DNA from: Berghia stephanieae
Lineage: Eukaryota; Mollusca; Gastropoda; Nudibranchia; Aeolidiidae
DNA length: 64,000 bases
Assembly (NCBI GenBank): GCA_034508935.3
Contig: CM067448.1
Coordinates: forward strand, 45,561,766-45,625,765
Reading direction: 5' to 3'
Notes under the pieces: model-generated
What the model saw: the letters and a program-made list of their open reading frames with translations, nothing else
The model's database searches: none
Told to the model about the DNA's origin: nothing
Made by a program: the position numbers and the translations under genes
Shown: one piece after another, positions 1 through 11,788 of the stretch
How the letters are laid out: every line of letters starts with the position of its first letter
Numbering within the stretch: the stretch's first letter is position 1

Positions 1-423
1 GTGTACTGAAATTTGATCTTATTTTTTTTTACTGTGATTGTTTAATAAAAAAGTATTGAAATGCAGTGGCGAAGTTGGCGAAAAGCTCCATTTCGCAGAA
101 TGTCCACAAAAATACGACAAATATCGAATAATTGACCATAACTTTGAAACCAATGCTCAGAATACCTTGAAACTTGCTATGTCTATGTATTTTCATGCAC
201 TGAATTCAAATCTGATGCTTACAAGTACATAAAAACACATATTGGGATAAAATTTTACATTTTGAGGGTAAAAGTAAAATTAACGCGAACACGCCACAGA
301 TGAATCACGAGCATCTAATAACACAGCGTAAAAATCTTCTCAGTTCATGGAACGGAATGAAACTTTGCTTGCATATACAATACGATGCTCTGATATCAAA
401 TACCAAGCTCAATTACAAAAATA
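1..423. other. AT-rich intergenic DNA, nothing recognised
   Basis: No conserved coding region, RNA gene or repeat family could be recognised. A 64-codon open frame at 38-232 has no family resemblance and no splice context. Confidence 0.5.
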
Positions 424-790
424 AAGCTCATATAATGACTTGACTTGACTTAGATGCCTTTCGCGTCTCGACCGAAAGATCGGGTCGCCTTGGCTGTTTC
501 CAGTATTTCCTGTGTGAGGTGTCTCCAATATTGCCGGTCCTCTGCTAGGGTTCTCAGATTTTCAAGGTCCCCTGCCGTTATGAGACTAATGCTTTGTCCA
601 AGTGTTGTGAGGTTTTTGTTTAGGATCACAGGGAGTGTTGTGATCGGTCTTCCTCTGAAAAGGTTCCCGTGTTTTTGGAAGTATCCCGACATGGCTTGGT
701 TAGCTGGTATGTTTTTGTCCCTGTGTAGTATGTGACCGCTAGAGCATCATATCCAGTATCTCCTGTAATAAGAAGCAAAATACCTATGAA
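424..790 (-). pseudogene. LINE 3' end fragment (C-terminal tail of a reverse-transcriptase ORF)
   Basis: Read on the minus strand, 450-692 encodes a tail with a GRPITTLPVIL segment followed by LRTLAEDRQYWRHLTQEI. This is the arrangement seen at the C-terminus of many non-LTR retrotransposon ORF2 proteins (a GRP-rich segment, then an AEDRxxWRxL helix). After the stop comes a short (AAGTC)-type tandem tail at 424-444, as several LINE clades have. Upstream the frame is interrupted near 750, so this is a 5'-truncated dead copy. The clade cannot be assigned by eye. Confidence 0.6.
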
Positions 791-1458
791 AAAATATTCA
801 AGGTGACTTATGGTATAAAATGTTTATAAATAAATTGAAAGAATCCCATCTGTATCGAAGCAAAACAATTCGTTGACAACAAACCGGAAGTCGCCTGTCG
901 ATTTCGTTGACTTGACTAGGCATACCCGGTTGAAAGGATAATAAAGTTACTAAGGTGATAAAATAAGAAAGATTGTCATTTTTCAGTTTTAAAACGATAC
1001 CTTACTCTAATAAAAAAAGTTGGTTAGGTCAACCAAGGCCTAATAACCTATCGAGAACAGCGTAAAGTAGCGAATCGAGGACAACAAAGTTAGGCTGTTC
1101 CATAGCTGTGCTTACTCCCACTGGCAAAAAAGGAAAATGGAACGTAATATTTGATATAATTAATCTTGGTAATTAAACTGCATTTAATTTTATTAACAAA
1201 AACACTTACTTAGCACAGACATTGGGTCAGTATCCTTTTTGAGAGTCTTTTTTTCACAGTCCGTTGAGTCGGACCGCAGGTCACGACCAGCCGGTAGATC
1301 TGCATCGAGTTCAACGATTGGAATGGCAGCCATAGTTCAGAAGTCAGGAGAACGGTATAATATAGGGTGTCGTTGCGTTCAAATCGCTGTCGCTGTGATT
1401 TTGCTTTTAACTTTTAATAAATATGTTTTTGTTGATGAAAAATTTGTCTTTCTGATAG
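791..1458. other. Intergenic DNA, nothing recognised
   Basis: No supported gene. A 74-codon open frame at 1239-1463 has no recognisable family features. Confidence 0.45.
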
Positions 1459-1567
1459 TGTAACACAAGCCAAGGCTTATATTCGGCGTCGGGTGAAAAA
1501 TTAGAGCTTTCGCTTTCACAACGATATTTCGACGGCTTCGCGGATATAAACCTTAGCTTGTGTTACA
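1459..1567. mobile_element. Short fold-back element (about 109 bp)
   Basis: The two ends are long inverted repeats: TGTAACACAAGCCAAGG at the left matches the reverse complement of the right end with about 2 mismatches over 26 bases, continuing through TTATAT. The GC-richer middle (gcgtcgg...gacggcttcgcgg) also partly self-pairs. No clear target-site duplication. It looks like a fold-back MITE; the superfamily is unknown. Confidence 0.55.
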
Positions 1568-1937
1568 TGTTTGTAAAGCTTAATTCCCGCTCTTTTCAGT
1601 GGTGAAAACCGTAAGTCTCTACGACACACACAGCTAAAGCGCGACCCGTTTGTTTACAACCACTGCAATCCGGTGCGTGGTTCACCCGCCGATATCGTAA
1701 CGAAAAAGTTAGAAAATTAAGCTGTTCATTCTAGTAATTGCCGAAAAACAATACAGCGTAACAAAACAACATTTACAAATTATTAAAGAGTGAACTTTGA
1801 AGTTTATACAGATATAAATTTTCTTTTTCTTTTATTAATATCTTTATAACAACGATTTGTTGAAAAAGCCCAACTTACTACACTTCGACGGGCTTACGAT
1901 AGATTTTCAACCGATTCATTGCGTGACTTTGCGGTAC
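1568..1937. other. Intergenic DNA, nothing recognised
   Basis: AT-rich stretch with no supported feature. Confidence 0.4.
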
Positions 1938-2312
1938 CTATTCCAAGAGCAGACCACCAATGCACTTAGTTTGAGATCACCTAAAAGTCTCATCCAGACA
2001 CAAGCACAGGTCCCATCTAAGAGGAATACACTCAAATGTTTACCAATCATTTAATATAATATGTAAACTCAACATAATACAATGCATAACAGAGAGATGA
2101 TTTACAAGGAAAAAAATATCATCTCCCAAAACTATAACTATACATTCGACTGTTTCCCTCCCAGCCAAGGAGCTCCGGCAAGGATCAGGACAAAACTAAG
2201 TAATCTCATTCCAAGACAATGACAGGAAACAATTGGGAAACGGGTATGGGGGGATAGAAGACACAGCATGTACCTCCCTGCCCACTATGGGAGGTCAGGA
2301 TCCCCACCCAGA
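1938..2312 (-). repeat. R1 retroposon copy, 3'-truncated
   Basis: Matches the 5' two thirds of the 542-bp R1 family (full copies at 10053-10594 and 22431-22972). It has the block beginning TTCCAAGAGC, the ATGATTTACAAGGAAAAA block and the terminal CCTCCCTGCCCACTATGGGAGG hairpin near 2275-2297. The 3' tail hairpin region is absent. Orientation is inferred from the A-rich tail of full copies. Confidence 0.8.
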
Positions 2313-2605
2313 GCAACGGATTCCACCAAGATGAATGCACTCAAATATTTACAAAATATAGTATCCAAAAAGTAAACATAACTTACAATACACAACAGGG
2401 AAATGATTTACAAAGGAACATAAAATACTCTCCCAAAACTAATACTAAACATGTTACTGTTTCCCTCTCAGCTAAGGACTCCGCCAAGGGTCAGGACAAA
2501 ATCGAGCAATCCCATTCCAAAAGGAAGACAAATATGATAGAAGACACAGCAAGTGACCTCCTGCCCACCATGGGAGGTCAAAGGACCCTACCTAGAAAGA
2601 AGAAG
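2313..2605 (-). repeat. Second, diverged R1 partial copy abutting the first
   Basis: Begins directly after the preceding R1 copy and repeats its order: ATGCACTCAAAT, GATTTACAAAGGA, TGTTTCCCTCTCAGC, then CCTGCCCACCATGGGAGGTC at 2560-2579. It is clearly more diverged than its neighbour, so the two are probably separate insertions or an old tandem duplication. Confidence 0.7.
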
Positions 2606-3130
2606 AAAATGGCACCACAACATGTTGAGCACATCGTTTATTTATTTATTTATAAAACATTACTTCATCATTTAAAATTTTATCATCAAATTCAATGTAT
2701 AATAAATCCATATTAAAACCTGTGACAAATTCAAAGCATGTACCACATAACAAGTGACAAATGGCATGAAATATTAATAAAAATCAGCTACCCCACACGA
2801 ATGCAACAAAGAGCTGATTGAATTTTAATCCAATGTGATAATATATAACAGATCACGACCCCCCCCCCCCCCCCCCCCCCCCTTTATAAACAAAACAAAA
2901 ACAAACAAACAACAACAAAAAAGACAATTAAAAAAAAACTTGCCAAATGCGACATAAAATATGTATAGCAATTTTGTTTTTCATTTATGGGATTTTATGG
3001 CAATCGCATCACACTTTTGGGTCATTCAGCACCAGTAAAAAAAGATAATAGAATGGCGAAAAATACTTGACAATCCGAAAAATACTTGACAATCGAGCTG
3101 ACAAGCAGCAAAGAAAATGTAAGTCAAAAG
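2606..3130. other. AT-rich DNA with a 24-base poly-C run
   Basis: A homopolymer C run lies at about 2859-2882. The rest shows no supported gene or named repeat. The sequence AAAAATACTTGACAATC is repeated at about 3059-3094. Confidence 0.4.
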
Positions 3131-3832
3131 GGTTTGTTTGTTTCTAAGGGTTTTACGTCGCTTGCAACACATTTAGGTTATATCAGCGCCAGTAAAAAGG
3201 AAGAAAATAGGAAAGTTTGTTTTTGTTTCTAAGGGTTTTACGTCACTTGCAACACATTTAGGTTATATCAGCGCCAGTAAAAAGGAAGAAAATAGGATAG
3301 TTTGTTTTTGTTTTTAAGGGTTTTACAGCGCTTGCAACACATTTAGGTTATATCAGCGCCAGTAAAAAGGAAGAAAATGGGACAGTAAAAAGTTCTAGAA
3401 TTACAGTTAAAGCACCCAAGAAAAAGTAAGATATAGGGGAACTGGGAACAAATAGGGATCAGATGTAGATTCCAAGAGCATACCACCAATGCACCTAGTT
3501 TGAGATCACCTATAAGTCTCATCCAGACACAAGCACAAAATCCAACAAAGAGGGACACACTCAAATGCTGACATTATACATTCAAAATAACAAATATAAT
3601 AATACATAACAGAGAGATGATTTACAAGGAAAAAAATATCATCTCCCAAAACAATAACTATGCATTTGACTGTTTCCACCCCAGCTAGGACTCCAGTCTG
3701 GGCCAGGACAAAACCAAGTAATCTCATTCCAAGACAAAGACAGAAAGCATGTTGAAAAACAGATATAAGGGGATAGAAGACACAGTATGTACCCCCCTGC
3801 CCACAATGGGAGGTCAGGAACCCCACCCAGAA
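3131..3832 (-). repeat. R1 retroposon with its 3' tail present three times in tandem
   Basis: Units at 3133-3213, 3214-3298 and 3299 onward each begin with TTTGTTT..TAAGGGTTTTAC and run through the tail hairpin loop AACACATTTAGGTTATAT to GGAAGAAAAT. Only the third unit continues into a full-length R1 body ending at the CCACCCAG terminus near 3832. The stem half in the first two units (GTCGCT, GTCACT) no longer pairs fully with AGCGCC, whereas the third (AGCGCT) nearly does. Confidence 0.8.
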
Positions 3833-3897
3833 GACAAAGTGACTCGCTGAACAGAGACCACAGGTAGAAAAGGATCAAATATCCTTGTCGGCATTTT

Positions 3898-4110
3898 GTT
3901 TGTGCTTTGATGGGGTTTACAGCGCTTGCGACACATTTAGGTCATATCAGCGCCAGTAAAAAGGAAGATTTACAATTAAAAGCGCACAAGAAAAGTAAGA
4001 CAAAGGGGAATGGTAAAAATAGAGAACAGATGTAGATTCTAACAGCACATCATCATTATACTTTGAGATCACCTAAAACTCTCATCCAGCCACAAGCACA
4101 GGTTCCCTGT
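3898..4110 (-). repeat. R1 retroposon fragment (3' part)
   Basis: Contains the tail hairpin CAGCGCTTGCGACACATTTAG...ATCAGCGCC and the following body as far as the CTCATCCAGCCACAAGCAC block, where similarity stops. Confidence 0.75.
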
Positions 4111-6255
4111 ACCCTTTACCAATCTCTCTTCCCATATCAGTCAAAATCACATTACTAACAAAAACATTGTCCTATACTAAAAATAAAAAAAACAGACACA
4201 GAGCCTCAAATCAAGCAAATGTATTGTCAGTTATCGAGACTATTTTGTCACCAAAACAAAATAATTTTTTTAAAAACAACCAATTCTCACTCAATTGATA
4301 ATATCAAGTTCAGATGCAATCAACATAATATGAGGTCAGGATAAAATTCTCATCATTTTTGACAATCTGTACAAAGGCATAAACAAACATAATAAATAAA
4401 AACAACTGGCAACAAACCAAACGGATGTGGCTTTAATATGTAGCAGCTTATATCTACAATTGAATGCAGCGGATCTGCCAACCTCAATATTGAAAGAAAC
4501 AAACAAAAAAAAACTGTAAGATTGCTTTTCAAAAAGGGTAAGACTTAAGAGAAAAATGTACAATTTAAAATAGAATCCTGGAGCCATCCTTGATCTTTGA
4601 AAAATTGGTATAAATTATTGGTGAGATAAAGTTCTTACTGGCAATAAATTTACTGTATATTCTTTATTAACTCAATCGAGTTCAACATGAATGGAAATTA
4701 AACCGTTTTTTTTTATTCACCTGAAAACAAGAGTGTCATTAGAAAGTCTTTAAAATTCTATTATACTGCATAAAATATGTTTCTGACAATTTTACTCCTT
4801 GATATGATCATATATGGCTTGCTTGCTTGCATGTAAACAATAAGAAATAATCAAATATATAAAAGTAATAGAACCCTTTCGACCCCTTTAGGATACCTGT
4901 CCCAGTCTTTGTTTGTTGATATCTATGCAGACATTAAATTAAAAAGGCCGTAAAAGGTGATTAAAAATCGACATAGCATCAAACAAAAGGAAAAGACAAG
5001 GGGCATCATAAGTATCATGCACAAACAGATAATATAAGTTAAAAAATGGAATAAAACCAGATGCTTCCCCTCTTTCCATCAGAATGAACTCCTATCTGTT
5101 ACCTCTAGCAATGCGTAACAACAGCCTAGTTTACCTAGATAGTATTCAAAACAGTTTTCATGACTGCTATATAGGGTAAATTTTATTTTTCAATAGATAT
5201 ATGGCTGTGAAAGAAGGTCATATTTTTAAATTTCTTCACATAAAAACACAATTGATATTACATACTCGTAGTTTGAAGAATTTTAGAACTGATCTCGCTT
5301 TCTTCAGTTTCCTTGGGTTAAATAAAGACAAATGACCAAAATAATTAACAAAACTGGCACCAAACGCAAAGCAGGAATATCTTCTTAAAGTGAGGAAAAG
5401 GTGTGAACTAGATTGATACACTGCCCATACGTATTTCATTCACAATTTGAGAAGCTATTCTCTTATTAATTTGGTGACAGAGTGTCTCTTAGATTGTTTT
5501 TCATTTTTTTTTTAACCTAGAGAGATGGATGAAAATGATGATAGCTTTACAAAACAATATATATTGATGTCTTTCTAAGCCATATAAAGACGTAAGAGAT
5601 ATTTAGTAAATGACAGTTTGTTACCCAGATTTATAGACCAGGCCCGGTATCATCGCACAGCACCGAAAAGCAGACATGAACAGGCATGTACGTTAAATAC
5701 TTTGATTAAAAAACTAGACACGACAAGAAACATGCCAGCCAACGATTAACAACCAATCTTCCGACATGTAAAATGTCAGCTAACGATTACCAACCAATCT
5801 TCTACTTGACCTCATCCATCATGACAATAATGGAAATATATATTCTTTCTCCTTAATAAACACGCATTGTCAGATGAAAAGTGGGGGACCCATTTCTGAT
5901 TACTGGCTACGCGTAGTTCATCGTTCATCGGGAAGGATGGGTATAGTTATATGTAAAATGATCAAAGGATCATCGCATTTCAACCACAGTGGATATCCAT
6001 CAATGAAATCTGATAAAGATATGGATTGGTTATTGCAGTCAAGCAGGTAGTCAGCCTACTCAAAAATGGAATCTCACGAGTTGTAAAAAAAAAAAAAAAT
6101 CAAACCAATTCATGAAAAACATTGGTAGCAATAACAATTAAAAAGTTTTGAAGTCAGTCATCATATTTCAACAGTTATCGTCATCATCATCATTGTCTTT
6201 ACAGAATAACACGGACCAATCCTTTGGTATTGAAGGCAGTCCCATCAATACGTCA
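4111..6255. other. Gene-free DNA downstream of TOP1, probably including its 3' UTR
   Basis: This lies immediately 3' of the TOP1 stop on the minus strand. Several AATAAA-like motifs occur on the minus strand (for example near 4661-4668), but none can be chosen as the poly(A) signal without transcripts. A diverged tandem pair of about 37 bp (AGCTAACGATTACCAACCAATC type) lies at 5743-5818. No other feature is supported. Confidence 0.45.
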
Positions 6256-6358
6256 TCAAAACTTGAAATGTTCAGTAGCCATGTCAATGGCCCAGCGGAA
6301 TTTGTCTCTTTGAGTCTTGTTGTATACTTTCTCAATGGGAACTTCAAACTTTTTGCAC
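6256..6358 (-). CDS. TOP1: TOP1 exon 20 (C-terminus and stop)
   Basis: Encodes residues 976-1009: the end of the C-terminal domain, including the [20 protein letters not shown] block typical of type IB enzymes, then TGA at 6258-6256. The acceptor is TTGCAG with phase 2 entry. This is the last coding exon, as in vertebrate TOP1. Confidence 0.96.
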
Positions 6359-8032
6359 CTGCAATTGAAAATTTTAAAAATAATCATTTCATTCTCATTG
6401 TATAGATATGAAGTTGTGCCAAGAGGTATATTTGTGATGTTTGCCACAAAAATACTCAAATACTAAGTTATCTGGAAAAACTAAGGAAAAAAATTGCTAT
6501 CATAACTTTGTTCTCTGGATTAATACATTGAGAAATTAACCAAAAACGGACAATCTATCATCAAAATTATAGTAGTTAAAGCTTTTTAAAGTGTTGAAAA
6601 AAGTGTAGAAAAAGCTAACACTGTCCATACTTTTTGAACCTTTGATAACATATTACTGCCATTCTATTGGATCTAAATCGCCAGTTGTTTTTTGTTTTTT
6701 GTTATTTGACATTATTCAACTGATAAAAACTGATGAAAAATAGTTTTTCCCTTAATTTTTTCCAAATAATTTAGTATTGGAGTATTTGTGTGGCAAACGT
6801 CACAGAAACAACGTTCAGGCACATCCTCATATGCATATTATATTTGGAAAGTATTAAGGACAAATAAAAAAAAAAAAGAAAGAAAGCTAAAGCAACCACT
6901 CTATACCATTCAATACATAAGTTATTGAAGTTCCCAAGGACTTGAACCTGCAACACGATCACAGATTCCAAAATCCACGCTTAAGAGTGCAATAACATGA
7001 ACAGTGGTTTTTTTCCATCAACAATTAGAATTTGGAACAGCCTGTCTGCGGTTGTAATTAGCTCTGAAAACCTGAAAGCGCTTTGAACTTGCTATATAAA
7101 AACCATAGGGAGGGAGGTCCGAATTTCAAGAGAAACAAATTGCATAAATCCAAATGAAATGTTTCCCTTCCTATTTCTCTTGAATCGTCATATTGAATAT
7201 TTTCTAATTGATGTTATTTCATTCAATTCTGCCCTTCACCCATTTCTTTAAAAAGTAACAATCTTTCAACCAGTTTTCTACAAAAAATGGGAGAAAAAAG
7301 AAAAAATATTCGAATTTGATCTATTTTGACTCTTAAAATTCTCAACATGGCAATTGAGTGTAAAGTCTGACTCTGAATCATCCTTCTTATTATAAAAAAA
7401 AAATTCCTGTGACTTATTTCAAATTTTATAAAAATTTTATAAAATTTGAAATAAGTCATAGGAATTTTTTTTTTTTAAGGGTCAGTAAGAAGAGTCTACT
7501 CACCATGCCACAGAGATACGGGGATCCAAATAGTTGAGCTTAGAGGTACCCAGTGCAATTTCTTTGTTCTCGTCCTGAAGGAAAACAATATTGTAATCAT
7601 TACCCTTTTTATAGCACCAATCTTTTTTGTGAAAATCAATTATTCAACTTAATTGTGATGACAATTAACCAAGGCCAATTTTAACAATCATCTTATATAA
7701 TTTTGCCTATTCATATCCGATAATGCACTCCTTGTAAAGCAACTTCAAACCGGTAATATTAAATTCAAACAGCAATTGGAAGATAAAAATGAAAGAAAAT
7801 TTATTAGTCATAATATAGCACATACATCCAAAGATCACTAAAAATTGGCAGATAAACAGAACCCTTATAGCGGTTTAACTCCCTTTTACTTATTCCAAGA
7901 TAATAATAATAGAAGAAGAAGAAGAGAAGAAGAAGAAGAAGAAGAAGAAGAAGAGAGAAGAAGAAGAAGAAGAAGAAGAAGAAGAAGAAGAAGAAGAAGA
8001 AGAAGAAGAAGAAGAAGAAGAAGAAGAAAAGA

Positions 8033-8080
<48 letters not shown>

Positions 8081-8342
8081 GACAAACGAGAAGAATATAG
8101 TCAATGATGATGAAGAAGGAAAAGAATACAGTCAAGGCCGGTTTATTGGTTTATTGTTATGTGTGTATGTGTTTCATTTGTTAATCATAAATATTAAGTT
8201 AACGTATTTCATGTTGGCAATTGCCAGGAAATTAACATTTTAATTGAATCATGCATGTATGTGTGTGTGTATCATTGCCAAGTACAGGATGATGAAAAGT
8301 GAAAACTTATCGAGGCTAAAGAACAGGGTGCACTTTACTGAT

Positions 8343-8373
<31 letters not shown>

Positions 8374-8376
8374 TTG

Positions 8377-8434
<58 letters not shown>

Positions 8435-11400
8435 TTTTGTTCCAAGGATTATCACGGCGCTAGCTTCACTTGTAGGTAATTTCAGCACCACTTAAAAGAT
8501 AGAAATGGGGTTGTAAAAAATATATAGATTTAAGTAAGATCAAAAGCACTGGAGAAAAGGTGAGACTGGTTCAAATAGGTGACCTCAAACTAACTATATT
8601 GATAGTCTGATCTTGGAGTCCGTTTGTGAGAAACAGACTCCAAAATCAAACTATCAATGTAGTTAGCTTGAGGTCACATAAAAGTCTCACCAAGACACAA
8701 GCACAGAATCCTTGTGAGAGAAATACAAAATTTAGAACAACAAATCTAACATCACACAAGAGAGAGATGATTTACGAGGACAAACATATCATCTCCCAAA
8801 CACCACGACTATACATTTAATTGTTTCCCTCCCTGCCAATGAATCCGGCCAGAAAAAAGATCAAGCCAGGACAAAGACAGAAAGAAACTCTGATCTATGC
8901 AAGTCAAAAGATCCCACCAGGAAGATGATGTGATACTGGTGCTTGCTCTAGAGGTTGTACTGATTATAATGATGACAGTGATGATGTGGTTGTAGAGATG
9001 GCTTTATTGATGATGTGATAGTTGCTGTCGTAGTGGTAGGGATGGTGTCATGATGGTTCAGGGGTGAGAATGACTGGTCACAAAAATGGAGGAAATTTTT
9101 CGGTGAATAGTTCAAGACCCATCTATGCCACGATAACTTATAAATTTGAATTTCATTAAAATCTACTGAGATGCAATCCAAAATGTGTCTCGCAATAATT
9201 TCTGACACAACTTGGAGGAATTTCAAAAGTTGAAAGTGTAATTACAACATATTGTAGTTGTTGTAAAAAAAGGTGGCGGTAGGGATAATGATGTGGTGGT
9301 GGTTGTAGTAGGGTCGTGATAAGGATGATGATATGGTGGTTGTAGTTGTAGAGGTGTTGGGAATGATGTTGTGGTGGTGGTTGTAATAGTTGTGATAGGG
9401 ATGATTTGGTGGTGGTTGTAGTAGTCAGGCCTGTAAATGGTTGGTGAAAAAATTGTCGGAACTTTTTGAACACGCGAAAATAGACACAACAGGACAAATA
9501 CATGGACACAACACAGATATGACATGTCAATTGACTAGTCAAATCATGTCACTTTCCCCTACTTATTTATAACGAGGTCCTTATTTTATAGTACCAAATA
9601 AAATCCCAATTATTTGAGGGCCCAGGTCTGAATTAGTTGTAAAATGAAAGGAAGAGAACAATTCCTACTCTTTTGAAGGATGTATATCTCATGCTTGACA
9701 TGGGAAGCTGTGTATCTTCGCTCTTGTTTGTGTTAAATGTTTACGCTGATTCTTTCCTTTATTTGGATTAATTCTTATAGAAGAAGAAGAAGAAGAAGAA
9801 GAAGAAGAAGAAGAAGAAGAAGAAGAAGAAGAAGAAGAAGAAGAAGAAGAAGAAGAAGAGAGAAGAGGAAGAAGAAGAAGAAGAAGAAGAAGAAGAAGAA
9901 GAAGAAGAAGAAGAAGAAGAAGAAGAAGAAGAAGAAGAAGAAGAAGAAGAAGAAGACGACGAAAAAGAAGGCGACGAAGAAGAAGAGGAGGTGGTGCGGT
10001 CGTGTGACTGTCGCAATAGACTTAACAGGAGATACAGATAAATTCTATTGTTGTTTTTGTTTTTATGTTTTTAAGGGTTTTACGGCGCTTGCAACACATT
10101 TAGGTTATATCAGCGCCAGTAAAAAGGAAGAAAATGGGATAGTAAAGAGTTATAGAATTACAATTAAAGCACCCAAGAAAAAGTAAGACATAGGGGAACT
10201 GGGAACAAATAGGGATCAGATGTAGATTCCAAGAGCACACCACCAATGTACTTAGTTTGAGATCACCTAAAAGTCTCATCCAGACACAAGCACAGGTCCC
10301 AACTAAGAGGAATACACTCAAATGTTTACCAATTATATAATATAATATGTAAACTAAACATAATACAATGTATAACAGAGATGATTTACAAGGAAAACAA
10401 TATCATCTCCCAAAACTATAACTATACATTCGACTGTTTCCCTCCCAGCCAAGGAGCTCCGGCAAGGATCAGGACAAAACTAAGTAATCTCATTCCAAGA
10501 CAATGACAGGAAACAATTGGGAAATGGGTATGGGGGGATAGAAGACAGAGCATGTACCTCCCTGCCCACTATGGGAGGTCAGGATCCCCACCAGAAATTC
10601 TATTGTTCACACTGTGTAAACGGTACAAACACACACACCAGGTTGACCGCCCCATTGGACTAATTTGCATTTATGAACCATCATTATAAATGATTGAAGG
10701 CAACAAAAATTCTCTTATGGGGATGGTCATTGTCAAATTTCTTCCCCATTATTAAGCAGTTTTTGTGTTTGTTTGTTGCTTTAGGTCTCTTCCAACACAA
10801 TTTAGGTTATATGAGAGACCGCTGAAACAAAAAAACAAGCAATCCAACAAAAATAGTACAAATGTAAATCAAAATCATAACCTAAAGATATCATAAGCTA
10901 AATTATAAATAACCAAGAACAAACAGGCAGAAGATTTACAGAAAAAAAAATATCCCCTGTCAAAAATACAATCACAAACCAAAGAAGCAGGATAGGCTAG
11001 TAAAGAGAAGAAGAAACGACATCACTATCGGATCGTACACCCTTGCGAACAAAATAGGTATATGATTCAAGGGTGATGCTCCCATCCAACCACCCGCCTT
11101 ATTAAGCAGTAGAACGTCCCAATTAAGTGGCTTGGAATTGGAAAGGGTATGATTTTTAATATAGAAAGGAATCGTCCCAATAAAGCGGCGTCCCCAATAC
11201 CAGCTTGGGCTGTAATAATAATAAATGACACTTGTTGAGCACTTAATCTCAAAGCGCTTTACGGATAATGAATTACGTCATGAACACAGACAGTCAAATT
11301 AAAACATGGAAACAAAAGAACCTAATTGCTAAAATAATAGTTACAGTTGACATGGTGTAAACTGAATTGCAAAAAAGTGGATTTTTAAAGCAGATTTAAA

Positions 11401-11702
11401 GTTTTGAGATATTCTCGACATCTCTAATGGGTTGGGGTAGGGATCTCCAGAGCTTAGGGCCATAATATTGAAAAGAGCGATCAAGGTTTTGTTGTTACCA
11501 TAACTGATTTTCAAGATTCATGAGCATTTCAGAAGATAGAACCCAGTACCAGTAATTGCTCTCATTTTCACATTTTCAAAGGAACAATACAGACAACGAA
11601 ACTTTCCTACCTTATCTGTTGCATCTACTTCCAATTTGGTAAGCTGCTCCTCCAGTCTGGCAAGAGTTTTCTTCTTCTTCTCATACATGCTGATGATGAT
11701 AA

Positions 11703-11788
<86 letters not shown>

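Noticed and set aside
3343-3878. Small minus-strand frames recurring in R1 copies (for example CACVWMRL and FLFTGAD motifs)
   Set aside because: They recur because R1 recurs. The frames differ in length and are broken between copies, so R1 looks non-coding.
7804-8243. Open frames rich in poly-Arg, poly-Ser, poly-Met or poly-His
   Set aside because: Translations of the GAA and GAT microsatellites in intron 18; no start or splice context.
9737-10186. 149-aa frame with Arg and Lys runs
   Set aside because: Spans an AGA microsatellite and then the R1 tail; not a gene.
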